In this document: positions 34,796 through 43,232 of the stretch, in pieces
Numbering within the stretch: position 1 is the stretch's first letter
Layout: each line of letters begins with the position of its first letter
From: Methanofollis sp. W23
GTDB taxonomy: Archaea; Halobacteriota; Methanomicrobia; Methanomicrobiales; Methanofollaceae
Reading direction: 5' to 3'
NCBI RefSeq assembly: GCF_017875325.1
Contig: NZ_JAGGMN010000001.1
Location: 682,001 to 746,000, forward strand
DNA: 64,000 bases
The notes under the pieces: generated by a model
The model's input: the letters and a program-made list of their open reading frames with translations, nothing else
Told to the model about the DNA's origin: nothing
Database searches by the model: none
Position numbers and translations under genes: made by a program

Positions 34796-35389
34796 ATGAA
34801 ATTTATGAGAAATGAAGAAGGTTTCACCGGTCTCGAGGCAGCGATCGTCCTGATCGCCTTCGTCGTCGTGGCCGCTGTGTTCTCCTATGTCATGCTCGGC
34901 GCCGGGTTCTTCACCTCACAGAAGAGCCAGGAAGTCGTCCACACCAGTGTCGACACCGCCAGTGCGAGCCTCGAGGTCCGCGGCGATGTGATCGGCCGTG
35001 ACAACACTACGAACCAGAAGATCGACGTCATTGAGTTTGCGGTGGCCCAGACCGCCGGCGGCACGCCTGTCGACCTGAACTCCACGGTTCTCACCTACGC
35101 TACCGACGAGGGCGTCTGGATCCTTGATCAGGTCTATAAGACCGATGATCTTGCTCCGGGCAAGTGGATGCTCAAAGAATCCCTCAACGGCGACGGTGAC
35201 ACCCTTGTCGAGAAGGGCGAACTTGCAATCATCCAGGCCGACATCGGTGGCGACGGTACTGCCACTTTCCCTGCAGAACTTGAGGCCAACGAGAACTTCA
35301 ACCTTGAGATCCAGCCGGCCGACGGCGCTGCTCTCGGTCTGAAGAGGACCGCCCCGCCGCAGATCGACAAGGTGAACCTGCTGTACTGA
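34796..35389 (+). CDS. arlB2: Archaellin 2
   Basis: Second filament subunit, 197 residues. The signal MKFMRNEEG is followed by FTGLEAAIVLIAFVVVAAVF. The N-terminal half is nearly identical to archaellins 1 and 3, also in DNA, while the outer domain (about 65-175) differs; it carries an NTT glycosylation sequon near residue 67. It lies 11 nt after arlB1 with GAGGTGA before the start. The C-terminus LKRTAPPQIDKVNLLY is the family end. Confidence 0.95.
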   Translation: MKFMRNEEGFTGLEAAIVLIAFVVVAAVFSYVMLGAGFFTSQKSQEVVHTSVDTASASLEVRGDVIGRDNTTNQKIDVIEFAVAQTAGGTPVDLNSTVLTYATDEGVWILDQVYKTDDLAPGKWMLKESLNGDGDTLVEKGELAIIQADIGGDGTATFPAELEANENFNLEIQPADGAALGLKRTAPPQIDKVNLLY

Positions 35390-35400
35390 GGTGACAAAGA

Positions 35401-35988
35401 ATGAAGTTTATGAGAAATGAAGAAGGTTTCACCGGTCTCGAGGCAGCGATCGTCCTGATCGCCTTCGTCGTCGTGGCCGCTGTGTTCTCCTATGTCATGC
35501 TCGGCGCCGGGTTCTTCACCTCACAGAAGAGCCAGGAAGTCGTCCACACCAGTGTGGAGCAGGCCAGTGCCAGCATGGAAATCCGTGGCGACGTCTATGG
35601 TCTGAACACCACCGCCGCATCAAAGAACAAAGTCGACATCATCGACTTTACGCTCTCCCTGACTGCCGGTGGCACCCCGGTCGACATCAACAAGACCGCG
35701 ATGACCTATGTGACCTCGGAGTATGCCGGCGTCATCAAGTATAAGGGTACTGCTGAAGGCACTGACCCCGAAGCGGGTACCTGGTCGGTCTACAAGAGAG
35801 TCGACGCTGACAAGGACTACCTGGTCGAGCCAGGGGAGCAGTTCATCGTCCGCCTCGCCCTTCCAACTGATGAGGAACTTGGCGCCAACGAGAAGTTCAG
35901 CGTTGACATCAGGCCCCCGGTCGGTGCGGCACTTGGTCTGAAGAGGACTGTCCCGCCGCAGATTGACGCAGTCAATCTCCTCTACTAA
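35401..35988 (+). CDS. arlB3: Archaellin 3
   Basis: Third filament subunit, 195 residues, with the same signal as archaellin 2 (MKFMRNEEG) and the same core helix. The outer domain has an NTT sequon near residue 66 (LNTTAASKNK). It ends LKRTVPPQIDAVNLLY. A run of six T at 35994-35999 and a hairpin follow the stop, so some transcripts probably end here and archaellins are made in excess over the motor proteins. Confidence 0.95.
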   Translation: MKFMRNEEGFTGLEAAIVLIAFVVVAAVFSYVMLGAGFFTSQKSQEVVHTSVEQASASMEIRGDVYGLNTTAASKNKVDIIDFTLSLTAGGTPVDINKTAMTYVTSEYAGVIKYKGTAEGTDPEAGTWSVYKRVDADKDYLVEPGEQFIVRLALPTDEELGANEKFSVDIRPPVGAALGLKRTVPPQIDAVNLLY

Positions 35989-35993
35989 CCCCC

Positions 35994-36019
35994 TTTTTTC
36001 TTTGAGGTGCGCCTCTCAA
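35994..36019 (+). terminator. T-run and hairpin after the archaellin genes
   Basis: TTTTTT at 35994-35999 follows the arlB3 stop by 6 nt, then the stem GAGG-TGCG-CCTC extended by outer TTT/AAA pairs at about 36001-36019. Partial termination or RNA processing here would separate highly expressed archaellin messages from the motor genes. The ribosome site for arlCDE comes just after it. Confidence 0.45.
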
Positions 36020-36039
36020 AAAGGGAATGGTGACGTAGA

Positions 36040-36819
36040 ATGACGGTGAACCAGGCACAGGTTGATCAGATTCTTGGCGCCGCGTCGGCAGACGACCCAG
36101 AGGTCAAACTCGCCAACCTTGAGCGCGAGGTCGACCTCGTCAAAACCTCGATCAAAAAGCTCCTCATCGATATCAGGGAGCGGATGAACGAGATGGAGAA
36201 CCCCTTCGTCTTTGCTGCAAGCGGCTTTGCCCAGGCACCTGCTGAAGAGTCGGCAGACGCTGAAGAAGAACTTGAAGAAGAAGAGGAAGAAGAAGTCGAG
36301 GAAAAACCGAAAAAACAGAAAACACCGGACCTCGGGGCAGACCTTGCCGGGCTCCAGGCCGACGGCGAGATGCTTGCGGCCCTCCAGGCACACCTTGCCA
36401 AGACCCAACCTCTCCCCGCAGACCCGCCCAAACAGAGCAAACTCAGGCTCCAGAAAGTCCATCGCCTCTTTGAGTGGACCGGGCAGGCCGTCAAGAAGTA
36501 CGGCCTCGACAGGCTCGAGATCATGCTCGACTCGTACTCCTCCATGGGCTACCTTGAACGCGAGGAAATCGCCCAGGTCAAGGAGATCGCCAGGCTCATG
36601 CCCCCGTCCCTCGGCGAAGCCGACGAGATCGAGGCAGAAGAGTTTGTCTCAGAACTCTATGTCCTCAACCGCATCCTCGATCCCAACGACACCTCCCTTG
36701 ATAGGGACATGATCCAGGTGCTGATGGGCAAGAAGCCGGAGAGCACTGAAGAGTCCAAAGAAGAGTGCAAAGAGAAGAAAAACAGCGAAGACTGGGTCCA
36801 GTCGCTTGAACAGATCTAA
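36040..36819 (+). CDS. arlCDE: Archaellum accessory protein ArlC/D/E-type (fused)
   Basis: Cytoplasmic motor-associated protein of 259 residues in the place of flaC/D/E, which in Euryarchaeota connect the motor to CheF and CheY. Residues 20-48 form a predicted coiled coil, about 65-95 a Glu-rich run (EEELEEEEEEEVEEKPKK), and about 130-230 the FlaD/E domain with VHRLFEWTGQAVKKYGLDRL and MLDSYSSMGYLEREEIAQV. The charged tail resembles the linker and may be flexible. It is one chain rather than three genes, as is usual in this order. Confidence 0.88.
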   Translation: MTVNQAQVDQILGAASADDPEVKLANLEREVDLVKTSIKKLLIDIRERMNEMENPFVFAASGFAQAPAEESADAEEELEEEEEEEVEEKPKKQKTPDLGADLAGLQADGEMLAALQAHLAKTQPLPADPPKQSKLRLQKVHRLFEWTGQAVKKYGLDRLEIMLDSYSSMGYLEREEIAQVKEIARLMPPSLGEADEIEAEEFVSELYVLNRILDPNDTSLDRDMIQVLMGKKPESTEESKEECKEKKNSEDWVQSLEQI

Positions 36820-36831
36820 AGGGCATGATGG

Positions 36832-37320
36832 ATGTCGAGCGAAACCATAACCACCGCAATTTTTCTGATTACTGCAGTCGTAGCGGCTGCAGTGCTCGTC
36901 AACGCCATATTTCCTATTATCTACACGGTTTCCGACACCGCAAGCTCGGCATCCCATGCTGCGGACGAACGACTCAGGACCGACGTCAAGATCATCAACA
37001 CTTTTGCATCGGCCGGCGGCCATGACGCCAGAATCTGGCTTAAGAATACCGGGACATCCCGGATCTCGGCCGCCGCCCTGAACACCTCCGATATCTTCAT
37101 CGGTGCGCCAGGGGACTTCGACCGCGTCTCGCAGGGGACCGACGGGTGGGAGGCCACCATCCTGGACGGCGACGTCGACTACTGGCTTCCAGGAGAGACG
37201 GTCCGTATCGACATCATGGACAACCTCCTGATCCCTGACACAAAAGGGGATTCGGTCTATTTCCAGGTCGTCCTGCCGGGGGGTGCGGCCAGGACAAAAG
37301 AGTTCACGGCAGGGGTGTGA
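36832..37320 (+). CDS. arlF: Archaellum stator protein ArlF
   Basis: ArlF (162 residues) has an N-terminal membrane helix, TAIFLITAVVAAAVLVNAIFP, and a beta-sandwich domain outside the membrane that binds the S-layer and anchors the motor as a stator. Visible strands include DVKIINTFASAGGHDARIWLKNTG and the closing VYFQVVLPGGA. ATG 36832 is 12 nt after arlCDE. The start gives the short polar N-terminus usual for the family. The stop of arlF and the start of arlG are 1 nt apart. Confidence 0.9.
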   Translation: MSSETITTAIFLITAVVAAAVLVNAIFPIIYTVSDTASSASHAADERLRTDVKIINTFASAGGHDARIWLKNTGTSRISAAALNTSDIFIGAPGDFDRVSQGTDGWEATILDGDVDYWLPGETVRIDIMDNLLIPDTKGDSVYFQVVLPGGAARTKEFTAGV

Positions 37321-37321
37321 C

Positions 37322-37804
37322 ATGGGCGCGGCATCGGTGGTCGCATCCGCCATCTCCATCGTCCTCATCATCATCGTGGCCTACGTGGTCATGGGGGGCG
37401 TGATCATCACCGCCGAGACGGTGGCCGATGCCCAGGGAGCCCGCCTCCAGCAGGAGGAACTCAGGCTCCATACTGGCATCGAGGTCACCGACTATACCCT
37501 TGATGAGGGTACCTCGATCCTATACCTCAACCTTACCAACACCGGGAGCGAACCAGTACTCACGTACGATCAGATGGTGGTCTTTACCGCGGCCGAGGAC
37601 GTCCCCCCGGTCTACTACTCATATGAACCAGGGGGGAGCGACGGGACCTGGTCGTGGCTCGCCATCACCCCCGACCTCGTCCACCCCAAGGAGTTCGACC
37701 CTGACGAGGTGATGAATATCTCGGTGAGGTACGCCGGCGAGCGCCCAGAATGGGTCCAGGTGACCACCCCGAACGGAATTTCAGATTCACGATACCTGAG
37801 GTGA
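37322..37804 (+). CDS. arlG: Archaellum stator protein ArlG
   Basis: Partner of ArlF, 160 residues, with an N-terminal helix (VASAISIVLIIIVAYVVMGG) and a beta-sandwich domain (LYLNLTNTGSEPVLTYDQMVVF). In known systems ArlG filaments are capped by ArlF at the pseudoperiplasmic stator. I use ATG 37322, one nt after the arlF stop; a longer frame inside arlF is not family-like. The end lies 5 nt before the arlH ATG. Confidence 0.9.
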   Translation: MGAASVVASAISIVLIIIVAYVVMGGVIITAETVADAQGARLQQEELRLHTGIEVTDYTLDEGTSILYLNLTNTGSEPVLTYDQMVVFTAAEDVPPVYYSYEPGGSDGTWSWLAITPDLVHPKEFDPDEVMNISVRYAGERPEWVQVTTPNGISDSRYLR

Positions 37805-37809
37805 GAGAG

Positions 37810-38550
37810 ATGGATGACAACGAATCACTTGGAGACCTGCTTGGAGGAACGGACAAGAAGATCCTCTCCACAGGGAACACAGAACTTGATAAAAAAATTG
37901 CAGACGGCCTGCCTCTCGAGTCGCTCACCCTCATCGAGGGGGAGAACGACACCGGCAAGAGCGTACTGACGCAGCAGATCGTCTGGGGGGCGATGAAGCA
38001 GGGGCTCAATGTCGACCTCTTCACCACCGAGAACACCACCAAGAGTTTCATCACCCAGATGGAGTCGATGAGCCTGGACATCTCCGACTACTTTGCCTGG
38101 GGATATCTGCGGACCTTTCCGCTGCACACCGTCGGGTTTGAGTGGAAGAAAGAGGACATGCAGGGCATCCTCCAGGCCATCATCACGCATATCCACCAGA
38201 GCAAGGCAGAGGTCGCGGTCATCGACTCGCTCACCCTCTTCACCGAGTACGCCTCCACCGACATGATCCTCACGTTCTTCACCAACTGCAAGAACCTCGT
38301 CGACCATGGCAAGACGATCCTCATCACCCTGCACACCTACGCCTTCGAAGCCGACACCCTGGTGCGGATCCGCTCGATCTGCGACGCCCACCTCTTCATG
38401 AAGAAGGCGCTTGTCGGCGATAAGTACGTCATGATGCTTGAGGTCGTAAAAGTGCGTGGAGCACAGAGGACGACAGGGAACATCGTCAGTTTCGAGGTCC
38501 ACCCCGGGTATGGCATGAAGATCATCCCGATGACCTACGCGAAGGTCTGA
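37810..38550 (+). CDS. arlH: Archaellum motor protein ArlH
   Basis: RecA/KaiC-like ATP-binding protein, 246 residues, that binds ArlI and controls assembly and rotation. The Walker A is GENDTGKS (44-51), degenerate by the Asn-Asp in place of the usual Gly-rich loop but normal for ArlH. Walker B is VAVIDSLTLFTEYA, and LITLHTYAFEADTLVRIRSI follows. I use ATG 37810, which follows GGTGAGAGAG; the longer frame from 37750 is read inside arlG. arlI begins 2 nt after the stop. Confidence 0.94.
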   Translation: MDDNESLGDLLGGTDKKILSTGNTELDKKIADGLPLESLTLIEGENDTGKSVLTQQIVWGAMKQGLNVDLFTTENTTKSFITQMESMSLDISDYFAWGYLRTFPLHTVGFEWKKEDMQGILQAIITHIHQSKAEVAVIDSLTLFTEYASTDMILTFFTNCKNLVDHGKTILITLHTYAFEADTLVRIRSICDAHLFMKKALVGDKYVMMLEVVKVRGAQRTTGNIVSFEVHPGYGMKIIPMTYAKV

Positions 38551-38551
38551 T

Positions 38552-40417
38552 ATGAGTTCAGGGCTCACATTCTCAGCGAAACTTCCCTTCAAGACTGAAG
38601 AAAACGAGGACCTGAGCGGATGCTATGCAGACCTCGAGTCTTCGGCCCTGTACCGGATGCTCCCCTCCAATGCACGGGAATATGTGAAGCATAGTCCTCA
38701 CCTCTTAGAGTACCTCAACATCTTCCCGGTAAACCAGTACGGGATCCCGCTCTTCTTCTCTGAGCTGAATAATGACGCTAAAAAAGCCGAGACTCTCAAC
38801 CTCATCTACCCGGCCGACGGCGACACCTTCATTCACATCCTCCAGGACCCCGACGATGTCAGGAACTACTATATCCCGATCGAGCCCTCCTTCCTGCACA
38901 GTGTAGGCTATCTCCTGCCGCCGGTGGAGACGCGGCTCATCGACCTTCTGGACGCCCTGGAGACCGACCCGATCACCGAGGAGGAGCGGATCGCGGTCCT
39001 CAAAAAACTGATCAAGGAGATCGTGTACATCAAAAAGCCTGATGAAGAGATCAATCCCGACCTCCTCGACGGCACCCAGAAAACTTCGGTCAAGGACAGG
39101 GTCGTCAAGTTCCTCAACACCGACTTCTCGTCAAAGAAGAAACTCGACACCAGCGAGGTGGACAAAGGGATCACCAGGCTCCCTGACGGGCGGATCGTGG
39201 TCACCCCCCAGGAACACCGGGCACTTGAGTACATGATGATCAGGGACAAGATCGAGATGGGCATCCTCAAGCCCTTCCTTTCAGACCCTTATATCGAGGA
39301 TATCTCCTGTGATGGGGTCGGCCCGATCTTCATCGAGCACAAGGCCTTCAAAGGGCTCAAGTCGGTGATCGGGTTTACTGATTCTGGGCCTCTCGACCAG
39401 TTCGTCATCAAGATGGCCGAGCGGATCAAGAAACCGATCACCTACCGCAACCCGGTGGTGGACGCCACCCTCCCGGACGGGTCTCGTATCAACATCGTGT
39501 ACGGCAGCGACATCAGCCGGCACGGGAGCAACTTCACGATCAGGAAAGTGAACGAGGAACCGCTCTCCATCCTCCACCTTATCAACTCCAAGACCTGCGA
39601 CTTCATGCTCGCGGCGTACCTCTGGATCTGCCTGGAGTTCGGGATGTCCCTCTTCGTGAGCGGGGAGACGGCGAGTGGGAAGACGACGACGCTCAACGCG
39701 ATCACCACCTTCCTCCCGCCAGAGAACAAGATCGTGACCATCGAGGATACCCCTGAACTGACCGTGCCGCACCGGAACTGGACGCGCGAGGTCGCGAAGG
39801 GCAAGGGGAAAGGCGAAGGCGAGGGCTCGGACGTCACCATGTTCGACCTCCTGAAGGCCGCCCTCCGTCAGCGTCCCAACCAGATCCTGGTGGGTGAGAT
39901 CCGTGGTGTCGAAGGGAGCGTCGCCTTCTCGGCCATGCAGACCGGTCACCCGGTCATGAGCACCTTCCACGCCGCCTCGGTGGAGAAACTGATCCAGCGT
40001 CTCTGCGGTGACCCGATCCTCATCCCAAAGACTCACGTGGACAACCTCAACATCGTCATCATCCAGAGTGCGGTCCGCAGGCCGGGCGGCGGGACGGTGC
40101 GACGGATGCTCAGCGTCAACGAACTTGTCGGCTACGACCCCCAGACCCAGGGTTTCTCCTTTGTCGAGATGTTCCACTGGGACCCGGTCACCGACGAGCA
40201 TGTCTTCTGCGGGCGTGGGAGCAGTTATCTGCTTGAGAACAAGATCGCAACCCTCCTTGGGATCCCTGAGAGCAAGAGGAATGAGATCTACTTCGAGGTC
40301 GATAAACGGGCAAAGATCCTGCAGCGGCTCAATGATGCCGGCTACCTCAGGTTCTGGGACCTCTTCCACACGATCTCGAAGATCAAGAAACAGGGTCTGC
40401 TCAAGATCGAGGTCTGA
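38552..40417 (+). CDS. arlI: Archaellum motor ATPase ArlI
   Basis: Secretion-type ATPase that drives both assembly and rotation, 621 residues. The N-terminal part (about 1-230) includes a long variable region; the catalytic domain holds Walker A in SGETASGKTTTLNAI (about 370-384), the Asp box KIVTIEDTPELTVPH, Walker B ILVGEIRGVEG and the His box QTGHPVMSTFHAAS. The insertion KGKGKGEGEG after the Asp box is typical of archaeal ArlI. Longer than many homologues (about 550) because of the N-terminal region. arlJ follows after 3 nt. Confidence 0.95.
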   Translation: MSSGLTFSAKLPFKTEENEDLSGCYADLESSALYRMLPSNAREYVKHSPHLLEYLNIFPVNQYGIPLFFSELNNDAKKAETLNLIYPADGDTFIHILQDPDDVRNYYIPIEPSFLHSVGYLLPPVETRLIDLLDALETDPITEEERIAVLKKLIKEIVYIKKPDEEINPDLLDGTQKTSVKDRVVKFLNTDFSSKKKLDTSEVDKGITRLPDGRIVVTPQEHRALEYMMIRDKIEMGILKPFLSDPYIEDISCDGVGPIFIEHKAFKGLKSVIGFTDSGPLDQFVIKMAERIKKPITYRNPVVDATLPDGSRINIVYGSDISRHGSNFTIRKVNEEPLSILHLINSKTCDFMLAAYLWICLEFGMSLFVSGETASGKTTTLNAITTFLPPENKIVTIEDTPELTVPHRNWTREVAKGKGKGEGEGSDVTMFDLLKAALRQRPNQILVGEIRGVEGSVAFSAMQTGHPVMSTFHAASVEKLIQRLCGDPILIPKTHVDNLNIVIIQSAVRRPGGGTVRRMLSVNELVGYDPQTQGFSFVEMFHWDPVTDEHVFCGRGSSYLLENKIATLLGIPESKRNEIYFEVDKRAKILQRLNDAGYLRFWDLFHTISKIKKQGLLKIEV

Positions 40418-40420
40418 GAG

Positions 40421-42025
40421 ATGTTCGAGTCGGTGAAGAACAAACTCGTCGAGAAGAACGGCGGGACAGTCCCCTTCGAGGAAGAGGTCGGGGCGGCGAA
40501 GGAAAAGGTCGCCCAGATCGCTGAGAACAAGAAGATGGAAGGGGACCTGGTCTTCATGACGACCTACATGGCCTCGGCGATGACGGCAGACGTCTCGCGG
40601 CCAGAACTCTTCGAGTACACTGCAAACCGGCACGAGTACATCTCGACAAAGTACATCCAGAAAGTGGTCTTCTTTGTCAAGCGCTGGAACTACAGCTATG
40701 CCGAGGGCCTCAGGATGGTGGCCGACCGGGTCAACAATGAGATGCTCAGGAGCATGTTCAACCGCTACGCCAACTCCATCGAGTCTGGTGTGCCTGACGG
40801 CGAGTTCCTGGATGTAGAACTGGACACCGCCCGCAACGTCTACCGCAACACCTTCGAGCAGGGCTTCGAGATGCTGAAGAAGTGGGGCGACGCCTATATC
40901 GCCCTCCTCTTCTCCTCGATGCTGGTCGCGATCATCCTGATGATCTCGGTCGCGATCTATGCTCCGAGCGGGATCGACTCGGCCCTCAACACGGCCTATG
41001 CCCTGGTCTTCCTCACCTCGGGCTTCGGCATCACCCTGATGTACCGCGCTGTCCCGGTCGACGAGAAGACCATCGACCGGTCGATGAACCACTGGTGTTC
41101 GCGAGAACAGTCGATGATCGACAGGTTGCAGAAACCTATCCTTACAATCACTGCGATCGGGGTTTTTCTTCTCCTGCTTACAGGAGTGAACACAGGAATG
41201 GTCTACCTGATGCTCGGGCTCCTGCTTGCCCCTCTCGGGATCATCGGCTACATCGACAACCACAATGTGGTGCTCAGGGACGAGGACTTCCCGGCATTTA
41301 TCAGGGGGGTGGGGTCGATCATGGAGGGGAAAGGCACCACCATGGTCGAGGCGATCAGGGAGGTCGACCGCAAGTCTCTCCTCGCCCTCGAACCCCATAT
41401 CAACGCCGCTTATACCAAGTTGAACCTCGGTCTCGACGAGGCCATGACCTGGGAGCGGTTCATCGGCGACTGCGGGACAAATCTCATCGCGAAGTATATG
41501 AACATCTTCAGGGACTCGGTCTCGCTCGGCGGCGCCCCGGGAGTCATCGGCAATATCGTGGGTTCGTCCATGCTCTCGCAGGTGCTCCTGCGCAGGAAGC
41601 GCGACATGGTGGCGACCGGGTTTATCGTCCTCCTGGTCCCGATGCATATCGCCATGGTCGGGATCTTCCTGGCCCTGTACGAGATCCTTCACACGATGTC
41701 GGAGGCCGTCGGCGAGGTCATGGCGTCGTTGGGCGAGAGCCAGGCGGCCCTCACCTCGTCGTCGGGGTCGATCGCCGGGTCGATGATGGGTTCGATGAAC
41801 ATGTTTATCAACTTCCCTGAGGACAAGATGGTCCCCTTTGTGATGATTATCCTCCTGATGATCACGCTGTCCAACATCATCGCGGGCAAGATCGTTGTCG
41901 GGGGAGACCGCTATATGGTCTACTTCCTCTCGGCGCTCCTCTTCACCATCACGGGATTGCTTATCCTTGTCGTACCGCCGATTATCGGTTACTTCTTCCA
42001 GATACCCCAGTTTGGAGCGGTTTAA
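40421..42025 (+). CDS. arlJ: Archaellum platform protein ArlJ
   Basis: Polytopic membrane protein of 534 residues with about nine helices that docks ArlI and ArlH on the membrane. The T2SF-type domains are visible around DEDFPAFIRGVGSIMEGKG and MTWERFIGDCGTNLIAKYMNIF. Long hydrophobic segments include YIALLFSSMLVAIILMISVAIY and the last helix VYFLSALLFTITGLLILVVPP. The next gene starts directly at 42027, one nt after the stop, so it is part of the operon. Confidence 0.95.
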   Translation: MFESVKNKLVEKNGGTVPFEEEVGAAKEKVAQIAENKKMEGDLVFMTTYMASAMTADVSRPELFEYTANRHEYISTKYIQKVVFFVKRWNYSYAEGLRMVADRVNNEMLRSMFNRYANSIESGVPDGEFLDVELDTARNVYRNTFEQGFEMLKKWGDAYIALLFSSMLVAIILMISVAIYAPSGIDSALNTAYALVFLTSGFGITLMYRAVPVDEKTIDRSMNHWCSREQSMIDRLQKPILTITAIGVFLLLLTGVNTGMVYLMLGLLLAPLGIIGYIDNHNVVLRDEDFPAFIRGVGSIMEGKGTTMVEAIREVDRKSLLALEPHINAAYTKLNLGLDEAMTWERFIGDCGTNLIAKYMNIFRDSVSLGGAPGVIGNIVGSSMLSQVLLRRKRDMVATGFIVLLVPMHIAMVGIFLALYEILHTMSEAVGEVMASLGESQAALTSSSGSIAGSMMGSMNMFINFPEDKMVPFVMIILLMITLSNIIAGKIVVGGDRYMVYFLSALLFTITGLLILVVPPIIGYFFQIPQFGAV

Positions 42026-42026
42026 C

Positions 42027-43232
42027 ATGAAAAAGATCAGTTTCCCTACAATTGACCCGACTATCAGGCGTTTGCTCATCTTCTTCTCGACGGTGAGCAT
42101 CGGTTCAGTCTTCATCATCTATGATGTCTCGACCGAGATGCTGATCATCGGGACCGTGGCCGCAGGCTCGCTCACGCTCTTTATCTTTGGGGCCGCCAGA
42201 CTCTCCGACCTGAGACCAAGTCAGATCAAGAAGGCGGTCCACAAGGCTGTCGAGGAGTTCAAGGCCAGGAAAGAGAAGTCCACTGAGCGTAAGAGTGCAG
42301 ACGAAACGAAGGCGTCCCTTCTCAAGACACAGGCAGAGGGGAAGTCCGGCTCGATCGTCTCGGTTCTGAAGTCTTTCACTGAGGCGGTGGGAGGCGGGGC
42401 CGAGAGGCTGAAGGCCACGCTCTTCCATAAAGATGAAAAATTCGAGGAGATCGATACCGCACTTGCGGCGGCGTCTGTGGGCGTGGCTGGAGGGGCGGCG
42501 GCAGCCGCCGCCTCTGGTGCAGCGGCCGGGAGCGGCGGTGCAGGCGGCCTTGACCTTGATGACGAGGAATTCGACGACGCTCTTGAGGGACTGGACCTTG
42601 GCGACGACCTTGATGATCTTGAGGAGATTGCCGGCGCAGATGGCCTGGGCCTCTCCCTTGATGAGGAGGTACCTGGGGCGGCTGCAGAGACGTCGGCCGA
42701 TCCAGAACCTGACGATGCGGCGGTCTCCGCGATCCTGGAGGCACACTCGGACGAACTCGAGGAGTTTGAAGAACTCGGTGAGATCGAGGATCTGGACGCC
42801 GATCTGTCCGGGGACCTGGACGAACTCGACGACCTCGATCTCGACTCCCTTGAGATCGATGAAGGAGAGGTCGAAGGGGTCCAGCCTGAGCCTGAGGAAG
42901 AAGAGGACGTCCTGCCCGAAGCGGAGGCGCCGGCCGCCGACCTTGCGCCCCCGCAGGAGACCGGTGGAGAGGCCGGGTCAGGAGAGGATGGTGAGGGCGA
43001 CGAAGGGTTTGATATGCTCGCCTTTGCAAACGGGGGCGGAGACTCCAGCGGTCTGCTGGACCTCCTTAAAGAGGATGTCAAGAAGAAGAAGACCGAAGAC
43101 TATGATAGCCTCGTCCGTGACATGAAGGGGCAGAAATTCAAGGCCGATGACCTGGTGAATGAACTTGAGGATACCTTGAAGGAATTAGGAAGTGAGACTG
43201 TAAAGAATACAGAGGAGAATATGAATGAGTAA
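42027..43232 (+). CDS. Acidic membrane protein between arlJ and cheF, uncharacterised
   Basis: A 401-residue protein with two N-terminal membrane helices (LLIFFSTVSIGSVFIIY and MLIIGTVAAGSLTLFIFGAA), a basic amphipathic stretch of about 60 residues (KKAVHKAVEEFKARKEK), an Ala/Gly-rich hinge, and a very acidic region (about 180-320) rich in DLDDLEE and EELGEIEDL repeats. A conserved-looking end, FDMLAFANGGGDSSGLLDLL and EDYDSLVRDMKGQKFKADDL, resembles a docking module. I do not know the family. Its gene overlaps cheF by 8 nt and follows arlJ by 1 nt, so it most likely works at the interface of motor and chemotaxis signalling. ATG 42027 is preceded by GGAGCGG. Confidence 0.8.
   Translation: MKKISFPTIDPTIRRLLIFFSTVSIGSVFIIYDVSTEMLIIGTVAAGSLTLFIFGAARLSDLRPSQIKKAVHKAVEEFKARKEKSTERKSADETKASLLKTQAEGKSGSIVSVLKSFTEAVGGGAERLKATLFHKDEKFEEIDTALAAASVGVAGGAAAAAASGAAAGSGGAGGLDLDDEEFDDALEGLDLGDDLDDLEEIAGADGLGLSLDEEVPGAAAETSADPEPDDAAVSAILEAHSDELEEFEELGEIEDLDADLSGDLDELDDLDLDSLEIDEGEVEGVQPEPEEEEDVLPEAEAPAADLAPPQETGGEAGSGEDGEGDEGFDMLAFANGGGDSSGLLDLLKEDVKKKKTEDYDSLVRDMKGQKFKADDLVNELEDTLKELGSETVKNTEENMNE

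Noticed and set aside
39281-42118. A 945-codon open frame on the minus strand
   Set aside because: It lies opposite arlI, arlJ and the acidic membrane protein gene, has the low-complexity His/Asp/Glu/Arg/Gly composition of a GC-rich shadow, and no recognisable segment.
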